The notes beneath the pieces are model-generated. The model ran no database searches and had not been told where the DNA came from. It was given only the letters and a program-made list of their open reading frames with translations. DNA of 64,000 bases from assembly GCF_017301635.1 (NCBI RefSeq), contig NZ_CP071091.1, positions 9,850,501 through 9,914,500 of the forward strand, in the 5' to 3' direction. The position numbers and the translations under genes are program-made. The first letter of the stretch is position 1; every line of letters begins with the position of its first letter. The stretch comes from Myxococcus landrumus. GTDB taxonomy: Bacteria > Myxococcota > Myxococcia > Myxococcales > Myxococcaceae. Below, piece after piece: positions 26,401 through 35,106 of the stretch.

Positions 26401-28966
26401 GCCGACGGCCGAGCGGGTCGTCGCGCGCAAGGTCCTCTTCAACCGTCCTCCCGTGGCCGCGCCGCTCACGCGCACCACTCCCGAAGACACGTCCGTCCTG
26501 GTGACGTTGACGGCGACGGACGCGGACCTGGAGGCCATGACCTATTCCGTCGCGACGCCTCCCGCGTCCGGCACGCTCTCGGGCACTCCTCCGAATCTCA
26601 CCTACAGCCCCAACGCGGACTTCCACGGCGAGGACCGGTTCACCTATCGCGCCACGGATGCCTCGGGGGAGAGCTCGGCGGAGACCCAGGTGGTCATCAC
26701 GGTGACACCCGTGGCGGACGCACCGGTGGGGGTGCCCTTCGAGGTGTCTGGGATTGAGGACTCGCCGTTGGCGCTGCCGCCTTTGGAGGGCAGAGACCCG
26801 GATGGGGATGCCCTCTCCATCGAGGTGGCGACCCAGCCCTCATGGGGTGTGTTGGAGGGAACGGCCGGTGCCCTGCGCTACGTGCCCGCTCCAGACTTCC
26901 ATGGGGAGGATGGCTTCACGTTCATCGTCCGGGACGCGACGGGGTTGGAGTCGGTGCCGGTTCGCGTGCGCATCATCGTGGCTCCGGTCAACGATGCCCC
27001 CGTGGCCCATTCGCGGAGCGCGTCCCTGGACCAGGACACAGGCGTGGACCTGGTGCTGTCGGGCGTGGATGTGGATGGGGATGCGTTGACGTTCCAGGTC
27101 GACCGGGCTCCGGCTCATGGGACGTTGAGCGGTGTCGCGCCGAACCTGCGGTACGTGCCCGCGGCGCGGTATCACGGGGACGACGACTTCATCTTCAGGG
27201 TCCATGATGGGCAGGCGTGGTCCAGTCCCGCCGTGGTGCGCCTGGACGTGAGGTTCGTGAACACCGCGCCCGTGGCGCAGGGGCAGGCCGTCTCGCTGGC
27301 GGAGGATGCGTCGGCGCAGGTGGTGCTCGCGGGACAGGACGTGGATGGAGACGCGCTGACCTTCGAGCTGGTGGGCCCGCCTGCTCACGGTGTCTTGAGT
27401 GGCACGCCGCCCGCGCTCACGTACACCCCCGTCGCGGACTTCCAGGGTGAAGACCGCTTCACGTTCATCGCGAGGGACTCTTCGGGCGCGGCCTCGACTC
27501 CCGCGACGGTGGTCCTCACGGTGACCGACGTCAACGACGCCCCCGTCGCGAGGGACACGTCGGTGGGGACGGAGGAGGATGTGGCCCTGGCCGTCACCCT
27601 CGATGCGCGGGATGTGGATGGCGATGCGCTGACGTTCCAAATCGATGGGGCCCCCGCGCACGGCACGCTCAGCGGGGCGCCGCCGGAGATGACCTACACC
27701 CCGGCGCAGGACTTCCACGGTGAGGACTCGTTCACCTTCACGGTGTCGGATGGCACAACGTCCTCCTCCGCCACGGTGTCCCTCACGGTGCAGTCCGTGA
27801 ACGACGCGCCCGTCGCCGTGGCGCAGGAGCGCGTGCTCGAGCCCGTGGCCACGACGCTGACGCTCGAGGGCTCGGATGTGGACGGGGATGCGCTCACCTT
27901 CGCCATCCAGGTTCCTCCCGAGCATGGAACGCTCGAGGGCACGCCGCCCGAGGTCATCTTCACTCCCGAGGAGGGCTTCCGAGGAACGACGTCCTTCACC
28001 TTCACCGTCTCGGATGGCGAGCGGGGCTCCGAGCCCGCAACGGTGACGTTGCGCGTGGGCAACAGCGCGCCCGTGGTCGCGTTCAATCTGGCGACACCGG
28101 GGGTGGAGGAGGGTGAGCCCGTCCAGTTCGAGGCGACGGCCGCCGACGCGAACGGGGATGCGCTGACGTTCCACTGGGACTTCGGAGATGGCGAGACGTC
28201 GGAGGACCTCCGCCCCGTGCACGCCTACGCCAACGAGGGGCGCTACGAGGTGGTGGTGAGTGTCTCGGATGGCCTCGCCACGGTGACGCGGTCTCGGACG
28301 CTGGAGGTCCGCAACGCGGCGCCGGAGCTGGTGCCGCTGGATATCCCCGCGCGAGCCGAAGAGGGCAGGGCGCTCGCCTTCCGCGCGCGGGCCGAGGACG
28401 CCGGGCGGGATGACACGCTCACCCTGACGTGGGACTTCGGGGACGGCAGCGCGCCCGTGTCCGGAGCGGAAGCCTCCCACACGTACGCGGACGACGGGAC
28501 GTACACGGTGAAGGTCACGGCCCGCGACGACGCGGGCGCCTTCGTGCAGGAGGTGCGCGAGGTCCAGGTCTCCAACCTGCCTCCGGTGCCGGTGGCTGTC
28601 TCCGCGAGCACGCTCCAGGGAGGCGAGGTTCTCACGTTGCAGTTGGAGGCCACGGACGCGGCCGGGGCGAAGGACCCGTTGACCTGGAGCCTGGTGGAGG
28701 GGCCCGGGGCCGTGACGGAAGAGGGCCTCTACTCCTGGAGCACGGAGGCGACGACGGACGGCCACTTCCCGGTGCGAGTCCGGGTGACGGACGACGAGGG
28801 GGGAGCCGCGGACCTGGTGCTCGACGTGCGCGTCACCGCGCTGACGTCGGTGTCCACCTCGCCGCGAGGTGACGGTGGTGGCGGTGGCTGCGCGGCCAGT
28901 CCTGGGAGCCTGGTGCTCTCCGCTGGGGTGCTGTCCCTGCTGGCGGCTCGACGGCGCAGGCGCTGA
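23441..28966 (+). CDS. Giant surface protein: propeller-like repeats, cadherin-like and PKD repeats, MYXO-CTERM
   Basis: An 1841-residue exported protein; ATG 23441 begins a signal ending ALTVALGC, so it may be lipidated. Residues about 260-1000 carry about a dozen repeats with the pattern (V/F)VVWxD ... DIxGxRVSxxGxVLD, probably a beta-propeller or solenoid. Then follow six tandem-95/cadherin-like repeats (NDAPVA ... DVDGDALTF ... PAHGTLSG ... DFHGEDSFTF), two PKD domains (HWDFGDGE, TWDFGDGS) and one further Ig-like domain. The end is GGGGCAASPGS, a hydrophobic stretch and RRRRR: a MYXO-CTERM sorting signal processed by myxosortase for surface display. The DxDGD loops suggest calcium binding. 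Likely an adhesin or surface-scaffold protein. Confidence 0.88.
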   Translation: MPISIPFPRFRSHSLWPLLALTVALGCSQPEAPATPPVTTPPTEAPGSEAPFDVGAVVRQVHFSWRADAEGFRGGHSTYAVRADREGLSLTPYHHDPRSLEKARSAGPVQKGTPFLLGTPRLTRGGRSLTDARAATRTVESDGHLALARGGVTEHLRNGEEGVEQSWTFEKAPSGSGELLVEIEASGLEFVDRSPGGLHFADAATGLGFRYGHATWVDASGRRTSLEARFHEGRIQLRVPDALLEDSAYPAVLDPVIAPEMGLGQPVLGPQVLTQSSPVASAVGSTWLVVWTDAWAGGSGQLTAARVSSEGTLLDPTGIAVRTAGSTRAWVKVSGSATDWLIVWQSANTDIQGARVSSAGVVLDATDITLVSTTDYEYKPAVASSGSGWFLVWEVRARLASTALIKGLRLSSTAQPLGNPISLNLSGLWAINPQVSFNGSRYLVVWQALESTGSNFDIRGTRVSTDGTVLDSYPLTLCTATGNQREATLAASGSSWLVAWTDERDGASRATIHGNVVYDSGAMSVTNGQLLALSLGTATLPSVAAMGWGEWFLVWQDAATSRPDIFGTRVGYDGRATGSRVVLANDARSETSPWVASGAGGSSVLVVWEEARKSMDIHGARVSSSGVNLDPAGLLLSKATNRQYVPAVAHDGTHYLVVWRDTREGEMDIYGTRVTNQGVVLDGAGLALGTASGVQDEPTVSAGASGWLVAWEDYQNGSNAGDIRGVKLSREGLVQFGFLIDGPSANMVSPALSFDGTDWYAVWADGRSQLGGQGWDIYGAKISSKGSVTPATGTLLTPGVDREQFMPAIAFNGTEHLVVWREYVRYSSTDYDIMGTRITRAGVAQPLGGFYISSAPGEQSMPVVASAGADWFVAWRDGRPATSLRGARVSSTGVVLDPSGLSLVSATESKESLSLTSDGRSHFLVWQERSSTGNVDVRGMRVRPDGTVLDAPFSLASAAENEVTPAVAAQGTSEFLVLYQRLGVAGSPTAERVVARKVLFNRPPVAAPLTRTTPEDTSVLVTLTATDADLEAMTYSVATPPASGTLSGTPPNLTYSPNADFHGEDRFTYRATDASGESSAETQVVITVTPVADAPVGVPFEVSGIEDSPLALPPLEGRDPDGDALSIEVATQPSWGVLEGTAGALRYVPAPDFHGEDGFTFIVRDATGLESVPVRVRIIVAPVNDAPVAHSRSASLDQDTGVDLVLSGVDVDGDALTFQVDRAPAHGTLSGVAPNLRYVPAARYHGDDDFIFRVHDGQAWSSPAVVRLDVRFVNTAPVAQGQAVSLAEDASAQVVLAGQDVDGDALTFELVGPPAHGVLSGTPPALTYTPVADFQGEDRFTFIARDSSGAASTPATVVLTVTDVNDAPVARDTSVGTEEDVALAVTLDARDVDGDALTFQIDGAPAHGTLSGAPPEMTYTPAQDFHGEDSFTFTVSDGTTSSSATVSLTVQSVNDAPVAVAQERVLEPVATTLTLEGSDVDGDALTFAIQVPPEHGTLEGTPPEVIFTPEEGFRGTTSFTFTVSDGERGSEPATVTLRVGNSAPVVAFNLATPGVEEGEPVQFEATAADANGDALTFHWDFGDGETSEDLRPVHAYANEGRYEVVVSVSDGLATVTRSRTLEVRNAAPELVPLDIPARAEEGRALAFRARAEDAGRDDTLTLTWDFGDGSAPVSGAEASHTYADDGTYTVKVTARDDAGAFVQEVREVQVSNLPPVPVAVSASTLQGGEVLTLQLEATDAAGAKDPLTWSLVEGPGAVTEEGLYSWSTEATTDGHFPVRVRVTDDEGGAADLVLDVRVTALTSVSTSPRGDGGGGGCAASPGSLVLSAGVLSLLAARRRRR

Positions 28967-28993
28967 GGCCCTGCCTTCGAGAGGACGGAGGGC

Positions 28994-29022
28994 GCAGCCG
29001 CGTTCTGGTGTAACGCGGTTGC
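28994..29022 (+). terminator. 11-bp hairpin after the giant surface protein gene
   Basis: GCAGCCGCGTT (28994-29004) and AACGCGGTTGC (29012-29022) pair with one G-U, loop of 7. It lies 28 bp after the stop. Confidence 0.7.
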
Positions 29023-29245
29023 GTCCCCGCCCGACTCGCAACGCGGCACCCCGGCACCTCGTGTTCGACGTGGGCTGCGCGTGTCTCAGGGTGGCATGGC
29101 TCGTGCTGATGCGGACCGTCGGGGGGGGCACATCACCTGGCTGGCCGTACGCCGGTCCTGGTTGCAGCGCGTGAAGCCTTCCCGTTCGCGTTCGGGTGTC
29201 GCTGGGGCGGCGCCGAGGACGAAAGCTTCCTGGGAAGGGCACCGC

Positions 29246-30046
29246 GTGAAGGCAACGAATCGGGAGGAGCTGTATCGGGATTCGCTGACGGAGCTGTCGC
29301 TGGCGCATCGCCACATGGCTCAGAAGGTCTATGACAAGGACGGTGTCTGCCTCTCCTTGGCCTGCCGATGGATTCGGGAGATCCACGCGGCTGATATCTG
29401 GATGGGCTGGTCGCTCAAGCAATCTCCGACGGACCGGCTCGCCAGGGTCCTGCTCGACATTCGTGACGTCGTCACTCGACACAAGGCCTACCTCGCGCAG
29501 CGAGATGCGAACGAGGCGAAGGTCGTGCAGCTTCGCGCCTGGGACCTGATGAGGCGGGAGGTGGCTGCCCTCCGGGATGCCAAGCTGAGCGAGGGGGACA
29601 ACGCGGCTTTTGCCGAGTCGGTGAAGCAGGCCCGGGGGTGGGTGGCGCACGCGAATGGCTCGTGGGTGACACAGCCGGAGCGCGACCTCGCACAAGCCTA
29701 CGGCCTCGGACTCGAGGGACTCGGCTCCTGGGAGCTCGGCGACGATGACGCTGCCCGCGCGACGCTCGCGAAGGTCCTGGGGAAGCTCCCGACGTCGACG
29801 GCGCATCTCGTGCTCTGGAGGGGCGTGGGGGCGAAGGCGGAGAGCCACGCCGTGGGGCTCTACAAGACCCATGGCGCCTTCTGGCAGGACTGGTACGTCT
29901 TCGACCCGAACTTCGGTGAGTTCAAGCTCAACTCCCTGGCCACGGCCGCCAGGGCCGTCTGGATGACGGGTGCGTACCTGGGCATGGGCAGCGTGCGCCT
30001 GGTCGAGGCCAGGAAGCCGCAGGCCGCCGCGGGGGCCGCTGCTTGA
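29246..30046 (+). CDS. YopT/C58-like cysteine peptidase domain protein
   Basis: GTG 29246 is preferred: GGGAAGGGC lies upstream and the preceding 55 codons are basic and low-complexity. The 266-residue product has no signal peptide. The triad pattern fits YopT-type peptidases: Cys35 in DGVCLSLACRWI, His201 in AESHAVGLYK, and Asp220 in WYVFDPNFGEF, with spacing close to that of YopT (Cys to His about 165, His to Asp 19). C58 enzymes are effectors or toxins cleaving host or target proteins. In a predatory bacterium a delivered effector or an intracellular toxin domain is plausible; delivery route and target are unknown. It stands alone between hairpin-terminated genes. Confidence 0.72.
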   Translation: MKATNREELYRDSLTELSLAHRHMAQKVYDKDGVCLSLACRWIREIHAADIWMGWSLKQSPTDRLARVLLDIRDVVTRHKAYLAQRDANEAKVVQLRAWDLMRREVAALRDAKLSEGDNAAFAESVKQARGWVAHANGSWVTQPERDLAQAYGLGLEGLGSWELGDDDAARATLAKVLGKLPTSTAHLVLWRGVGAKAESHAVGLYKTHGAFWQDWYVFDPNFGEFKLNSLATAARAVWMTGAYLGMGSVRLVEARKPQAAAGAAA

Positions 30047-30205
30047 GGTCGGGCCATCCCGTGCGTCGCGACGCTCCTCGCACGGCGCGGTTCAGTGGTC
30101 GATGTTCTCCAGCCGCGGCCGTGGGAGGCGTCAGAGCGGGACGCTAGGGTCCCCTCGCGCCGGGCGATTCCCGCCTGGCGGCCCACCCTCGACCGAGGTC
30201 TCCTG

Positions 30206-32041
30206 ATGCGTCGTCCCGTCTCGCTGCGCGCCATCTCCCTGTGTCTCGTGGGTGCCTGCTCACTGCTCGCTGGCTGTGATTCCGATGACCCGCCTACCAG
30301 GCCCCAGCCACAAGACACCTCTCCGCGCACGTTGACGCTGCTGCAGACGAGCGACCTGCACACCAACATCTTCCCGTGGGACTACTTCAGCGGGAAGCCC
30401 GACGCGAAGCGGGGCCTCGCCAAGGTGGCCACGCTCATCAAGAAGGCGCGCGAGGCGAACCCGGACTGCACGCTGCTCGTCGACACCGGAGACACCATCC
30501 AGGGGACGCCGCTGGGCACGTATTTCGGGCTCGTGGACAACACGCCTCGCCACCCCATGGCTGTCGCGATGAGCGAGCTGGGGTACACGGCGATGGCCGT
30601 GGGCAACCACGAGTTCAACTACGGACTCGACGTGCTCAACAAGTTCAAGGGGGAGGTCAACTTCCCGGTGCTGGGCGCCAACGTGCGCAAGAGCGCGGAC
30701 GGCTCCGAGGCGCTCATGCCCTACGTGCTCACGGACGTGTGCGACGTGAAGGTCGGCATCCTCGGCCTCGTGACGCCCGGCGTGACGACGTGGGAGCGCG
30801 CGGAGAACATTCGCGGCCTGCGCTTCGATGACCCGGTGGAGACCGCGCGGACCTATGTGCCGAGGATGCGGGCGGCCGGCGCGGACGTGGTGGTGGTGGC
30901 CATCCACGGCGGGCCGGACAAGCAGCCCACGGGCAGCGCGAGCAACCCCAGTTCGTGGCTCGCGGACTACGCGGATGGCTCGAAGTGGGCGGACCGGGGC
31001 AACCTGCCCGGGGAGAATCCGGCCGTGCAGATTGCCCAGGGCGTGTCCGGCATCGACGTGCTCCTCACGGGCCACACGCACCAGCCCATCCCGAAGATGC
31101 TGCTGAAGAACCCGGAGGGCCGCGAGGTTCTCCTCACCCAGCCCAACCGCTGGGGAAGTCATCTGGCGGATGTGCAGCTCAATGTCACCTGGAACGGTGA
31201 GCGCTGGGGCGTGGACGCGCATGACTCGCGGCTCCACGTCGTGGATGAGCAGGTGGCGGCGGACGACACCGTCACGAAGCTCACGCAGCACTACCACGAC
31301 ACCACCGTGAGCTATGTGAACCAGAAGATCGGCACCACCACGGCGGCGTTCCCTGGAGGCTTCGCCGCGCGCTATGTGGACAGCCCGCTGGCCGACCTCC
31401 TCAACATCGTCCAGGAGGAGGCCGCTCGCGAGGCGGGCTTCGACGTGGACCTGTCCGTGACGGCCATCTTCACCAACGACGGCGCGCTGCCCTCGGGGGA
31501 TGTCACCCTGCGCGATGCCTACAGCATCTACATCTACGACAACACGCTGTATGTGATGGAGATCAACGGCTCCATCCTCCGGCGCGCGCTGGAGATGAAC
31601 ACGCTCTACTTCGCCACGCTGGACGCGAACAACCTGCCCCCGAAGCCCGAGGGGGCGAAGGCCGCGTCGCCGGTGGTGGCTGACTACAACTGGGACCTCT
31701 ATTCCCGCATCGAGTATGGCTACGACCTCACGAAGCCCGCGGGCTCCCGCCTCACGCACCTGCGCTTCAAGGGCGCGGAGGTCACGGACGGCCAGGTCTT
31801 CATCGTCGCCATCAACAACTACCGTGCGGGAGGCGGAGGTGGCTTCTCCATGTTCAAGGAGGGCCGTGTCCTGTGGACCTCCGCCGACGGCGTGCGGGAT
31901 TACGTCGCCCGCTACATGCAGTCGCACCAGAACCTGTCACCGGACGCGGTGAACACCTGCAACTTCTCGCTCGCGCCAGACCTCTACACGCCGTACTTCG
32001 GTGCCACGCTCGGCGCCGCGAAGTGTGCGCCGAGGAAGTAG
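30206..32041 (+). CDS. 5'-nucleotidase/cyclic phosphodiesterase-family lipoprotein (UshA/CpdB type)
   Basis: A 611-residue lipoprotein (LLAGC, Cys24) from ATG 30206 behind CGAGG. The metallophosphatase motifs appear in order: TSDLHTNIFPWDYF, VDTGDTIQGTPLG, VGNHEFNYG and LTGHTHQPIP, binding two metal ions. The C-terminal nucleotide-binding domain includes SVTAIFTNDGALPSGDVTLRDAYSI and YRAGGGGGFSMF. It should dephosphorylate extracellular nucleotides or cyclic nucleotides in the periplasm or outside the cell to salvage phosphate and nucleosides. It ends at a very strong terminator (32052-32091). Confidence 0.93.
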   Translation: MRRPVSLRAISLCLVGACSLLAGCDSDDPPTRPQPQDTSPRTLTLLQTSDLHTNIFPWDYFSGKPDAKRGLAKVATLIKKAREANPDCTLLVDTGDTIQGTPLGTYFGLVDNTPRHPMAVAMSELGYTAMAVGNHEFNYGLDVLNKFKGEVNFPVLGANVRKSADGSEALMPYVLTDVCDVKVGILGLVTPGVTTWERAENIRGLRFDDPVETARTYVPRMRAAGADVVVVAIHGGPDKQPTGSASNPSSWLADYADGSKWADRGNLPGENPAVQIAQGVSGIDVLLTGHTHQPIPKMLLKNPEGREVLLTQPNRWGSHLADVQLNVTWNGERWGVDAHDSRLHVVDEQVAADDTVTKLTQHYHDTTVSYVNQKIGTTTAAFPGGFAARYVDSPLADLLNIVQEEAAREAGFDVDLSVTAIFTNDGALPSGDVTLRDAYSIYIYDNTLYVMEINGSILRRALEMNTLYFATLDANNLPPKPEGAKAASPVVADYNWDLYSRIEYGYDLTKPAGSRLTHLRFKGAEVTDGQVFIVAINNYRAGGGGGFSMFKEGRVLWTSADGVRDYVARYMQSHQNLSPDAVNTCNFSLAPDLYTPYFGATLGAAKCAPRK

Positions 32042-32051
32042 CCGTTGCTGC

Positions 32052-32091
32052 CCCGGAGGCGAGCCCCTGTCCAGGTTCGCTCGCCTCCGGG
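32052..32091 (+). terminator. Perfect 13-bp hairpin
   Basis: CCCGGAGGCGAGC (32052-32064) pairs perfectly with 32079-32091, 10 bp after the nucleotidase stop. Confidence 0.85.
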
Positions 32092-32255
32092 CTTCGGCTT
32101 GTGTGCGGGCAAGGGAGTCGCCCTCGGGACGCAGTCTGACAAAGGGCAGGCGGGATGTCCGCCGGCAACACTCCTCGCGACTCGCGCGCCATTCAAGCCG
32201 CCCGCGGAATCGCTCATACCCATGTCTGAACTGCCACCCAGATATGGGGGAATCC

Positions 32256-32852
32256 ATGAGAGAGTCAGGACTGTCTGTTTTGTCAGCCGTGGCGACGCTG
32301 CTTGCTTTTGCCGGCGCGGATGCGGCGCCCGGGTCGTTCGTGGTCGATTCGAGCGATGGGGCCGCATCGGCGCTGGCGGGATTCTCCCGATGGAGCATCG
32401 ACATGGGGTGGTGCACCCACCAGGGGGCCCAGCTCTTCTCCGCCGACTTCAATGGTGATGGCCGTTCAGACCTGTTGTGTCATGACTCGCGTGTCGGCAA
32501 TGGCGACAAGTTCATTGCCTTTGCACGCCCGGGTGGGCGGTTCGTTGGGACGGATTGGTACAGGGCCCTGGGGTGGTGCCATCACGCGGGAAGCCAACTT
32601 CACGTCGGAGACTTCAACGGGGATGGCCGGGCGGACCTGCTCTGCCATGACACCGGAAACGGCGACAAGTGGATTGCCTTCGCACGCCCGGATGGGACCT
32701 TTGTCGGGACCGATTGGTATCAGGCCATGGGGTGGTGCAGTCATTCCTCGGGGCGGCTCTCGGTCGCCGACTACAACGGCGATGGTCGCTCCGACATGCT
32801 GTGCCATGACGTCAGCAGCGGAACCAAGTGGTTCGCCTACTCCACATTCTGA
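32256..32852 (+). CDS. Small secreted FG-GAP/VCBS-repeat protein
   Basis: The start is ATG 32256 with GGGGGAA upstream. The 198-residue exported protein (signal peptide ending ADA) consists of three repeats of about 50 residues, each with a calcium-binding DFNGDGRSDLLCHD-type loop and a following FARPxGxFVGTDWY segment. This is the VCBS/FG-GAP repeat family found in integrin-like propellers. Three repeats alone do not close a propeller, so it may be a small binding protein or a fragment of a larger ancestor. The Trp-Cys pairs (LGWC..H) are strictly repeated and could form disulfides. Confidence 0.8.
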   Translation: MRESGLSVLSAVATLLAFAGADAAPGSFVVDSSDGAASALAGFSRWSIDMGWCTHQGAQLFSADFNGDGRSDLLCHDSRVGNGDKFIAFARPGGRFVGTDWYRALGWCHHAGSQLHVGDFNGDGRADLLCHDTGNGDKWIAFARPDGTFVGTDWYQAMGWCSHSSGRLSVADYNGDGRSDMLCHDVSSGTKWFAYSTF

Positions 32853-33072
32853 GCACGTGTGAGGCCAGCAGGGGCGGAGAGGTCAACGCGACTCCAGACA
32901 GGGTCGCACGTGACGCCAGTGGGGTTACCGCTACCGCGCGGGAACTCCACGCGCCCACCGTCGAGTGAGTCTCAGGTGTGGAGAAGATGAGCGCGTGGCG
33001 AATCTCAGTGCAATGAATTGCATGGGTGGTACGGTGCCGCCGCTGTATTCATCAACAGGGAGGAGTCACTTC

Positions 33073-33681
33073 ATGGTTTGGGTCAAGCGCGCTGTCTGTC
33101 TTTGTGCGATGTCGGTTCTTTCGGCCTGTGGTGGCGAGCCGGCTGGGAGTGGGAACGACGCGGCGCTGGGCGCCGGGGAATCGGCCCTGTCCACGACGGC
33201 GACGTCGAGGGGCTGCACGTTCGAGGTGACGGTGGTGAACGTGACGCAGCTGCCGGTGCCGCCCCAGAACGAACTCAAGCTGCACCGTCGTGCGTCCGCG
33301 TCGTGCCCGTGGCCGGCGGCAAGCGTTTCGATGCCCTCGTCCGCTGGCTTCGCGCCGCCCTCGTTGCTCGTCGCGGCGAACGAGCTGGGCGTGGCGGTGG
33401 GCTACACCGTGAAGTCCAGCTATGGCGGCGGGCCGTACCGCACGCTGGGCTTCGCCCACGTGGACCCGGAGACGATGGCCATCGTGCGTCGGGAGCAGAT
33501 GCTGTCGACCAACGTGGTGAACCTGTCGTCCGTGGCCATCGAGATGGATGGGACGACGCTGACGTCCTACGGGGACAAGTCGGGCATCATCCAGGGGGAG
33601 TCGGGCAGCGGCAGCGAGTTCGTGGTCTCGTTCCCTGACTTCTTCACCAGCACCACGCCGGGCACCGTCATCGCGTTCTGA
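33073..33681 (+). CDS. Lipoprotein of unknown function
   Basis: A 202-residue lipoprotein (MSVLSAC lipobox) from ATG 33073 with an AGGGAGGAG ribosome site. The mature domain has one likely disulfide (RGCTFEVTVV ... SASCPWP) and several beta strands (LGVAVGYTVKSSYGGGPYRTLGF). No family was recognised. A short inverted repeat, TGCAAT-GA-ATTGCA at 33008-33021, lies about 50 bp upstream and may be promoter-linked. The gene lies immediately left of the low-GC island. Confidence 0.7.
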   Translation: MVWVKRAVCLCAMSVLSACGGEPAGSGNDAALGAGESALSTTATSRGCTFEVTVVNVTQLPVPPQNELKLHRRASASCPWPAASVSMPSSAGFAPPSLLVAANELGVAVGYTVKSSYGGGPYRTLGFAHVDPETMAIVRREQMLSTNVVNLSSVAIEMDGTTLTSYGDKSGIIQGESGSGSEFVVSFPDFFTSTTPGTVIAF

Positions 33682-33693
33682 GCGAGCGGCACT

Positions 33694-33763
33694 AGGGACG
33701 TGGGGTGGATGGTCGCTCCAATAGGCCATCCGCTCCTAGGGCGCGAGCCCGGTCCACGTCCCT
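33694..33763. other. Branched inverted-repeat element at left island boundary
   Basis: Outer arms AGGGACGTGG (33694-33703) and CCACGTCCCT (33754-33763) enclose two inner hairpins, GGATGG/CCATCC (33707-33712, 33726-33731) and GCTC/GAGC (33733-33748), giving a potential three-way junction. It could terminate the lipoprotein transcript, encode a small structured RNA, or mark an element end. Confidence 0.4.
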
Positions 33764-33777
33764 GGGGAGCGGCGGCC

Positions 33778-34206
33778 CTACTTGAGTGGAGGCCTGGTAT
33801 CTCCCCAGGGTGTCATGGGTCGGGCCTCACGCGTGAGGGAGGCCCAGGACAGGGAGATATCTGTGCTTGTGGTGCCCCCCCCGCAGTGGCGCCCTCGGTC
33901 AGAATCCGCACAGGACTTCTCTTGTCGCGGTCCAAGTCGAAGAAGACGCCAGTGACCGTCAGATCAACCATCTGGTCGTCGCGCCAATTCCATGGCGCGC
34001 CCATAATGGGGACGTGTGCCGAGTTCGGCCAAGTACTTGCTGACGCCCTGCTGCATGGGGACGAACGTCAGGTTGCCAACGTTGGTGTCGCTTTGGAACA
34101 CCCCGCGTGGGCCTGTGCCGCGAGCGCAAAATGCTCTTTCCCTTGGTCCTCACTCGACTGAAGTGGCGCTGCGTGCCAAGTCGGCCTCTGTAGGTAGCTT
34201 CGTCAT
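33778..34206 (-). pseudogene. Decayed gene related at its C-terminus to the 36716-37957 protein
   Basis: It begins with a good ribosome site (AAAGGAAG) and ATG 34206 (MTKLPTEADLARSATSVE), then meets a stop codon. Recognisable coding continues in other frames: KEHFALAAQAHAG, NVGNLTFVPMQQGVSKYLAE, DDQMVDLTVTGVFFDLDRD. A run of eight G (leftward strand, about 33875-33882) shifts the frame again. The ending ISLSWASLTRE ... TRPPLK-stop matches GVSLSWASFKRE ... ARPPLK-stop of the gene at 36716. At least three frame disruptions make this a pseudogene. Confidence 0.6.
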
Positions 34207-34290
34207 GGGCTTCCTTTCGAGGGGCGCACGAGCGAGAGTCGCCCCGTTTCCGATACTACCCACTTCTCCTCTACGGCGACTCGACCCCTC

Positions 34291-34884
34291 GTGCTTCTTC
34301 CTGGAAAACGCTACGGCACCATTATCGCGGACCCGCCTTGGAGTGAGCAGGGTGGGGGACGAATCAAGCGCGGCGCGGATCGTCACTATCCGCTCATGTC
34401 TCTGAAGGAAATTGCAGCACTTGGACCAAGCATTCAGGCAATCGCTGCTCCCGACTGTCATCTCTATCTCTGGACGACGAACAATTTCCTTATCAAGGCG
34501 GGGGCGGTGGTCCTTCCAGAGTGGGGCTTCACGTACATCACCTGCATCACTTGGGAAAAAGAGCGGATGGGTCTAGGGCAGTATTTCCGGGGGACGACCG
34601 AACACGTTCTCTTTGCTCGAAGAGGGCAACCCGCCTACCGGCGACTCGCTTCTGGAAAGCGGGCGCAAGGTAAGACTGGCTTCAAGACTGGGGATGATGC
34701 TGTCCAGAGTCTGAGCGAACGGGACGGCGCGTGGTTCTTACGCCAGAAGGCAAGGCACTCCGAAAAGCCAAGCATTATCCATGAATGGGCTGAGCGGGTG
34801 AGCCCTGGTCCCTACGTCGAACTCTTTGCGCGGTCGCGCCATGAGGGATGGGACTGCTGGGGCGACGAAGCGCCTTCACCATGA
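34291..34884 (+). CDS. MT-A70-family adenine methyltransferase
   Basis: A 197-residue protein of the MT-A70 family: KRYGTIIADPPWSEQ carries the catalytic DPPW (Asp14-Trp17). The substrate/AdoMet fold continues with HLYLWTTNNFLIKAG, TWEKERMGLGQYFRGTTEHVLFARRG and the family ending HEWAERVSPGPYVELFARSRHEGWDCWG. It should transfer methyl to the N6 of adenine, in DNA in the phage- and island-borne subgroup this resembles. GTG 34291 has no clear ribosome site, so the true start may be upstream or lost. Codon use is markedly less GC-biased than in the chromosome around it, indicating horizontal transfer. No cognate restriction enzyme of a classical type is adjacent, although a GIY-YIG-like gene follows. 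Confidence 0.88.
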   Translation: MLLPGKRYGTIIADPPWSEQGGGRIKRGADRHYPLMSLKEIAALGPSIQAIAAPDCHLYLWTTNNFLIKAGAVVLPEWGFTYITCITWEKERMGLGQYFRGTTEHVLFARRGQPAYRRLASGKRAQGKTGFKTGDDAVQSLSERDGAWFLRQKARHSEKPSIIHEWAERVSPGPYVELFARSRHEGWDCWGDEAPSP

Positions 34885-35106
34885 ACCCCTGGATCCGGAC
34901 GTCCGACTCCCAGGTTTAGATGCCCTGCACGGCATTTTCCGTCACTACTTTCTCCTAGGCAGCGATAAGCCATAGGAGCGGAAGGGGCTCTTAGATCGCC
35001 TAACAAAGCCTAACCCGCTGCACCGCGCATCGCATAATCTCGTATCGACAGCAGTGAGAAGTTCGTCAGAGTTTGCCGTGCCCCACCCCCGGCATAGGAG
35101 AGACTT

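Noticed and set aside
33799..33870. Nested inverted repeats (TATCTCCC/GGGAGATA and inner GC arms) as a regulatory RNA
   Set aside because: They coincide with the coding remnant of the pseudogene's C-terminus, so the symmetry may be incidental.
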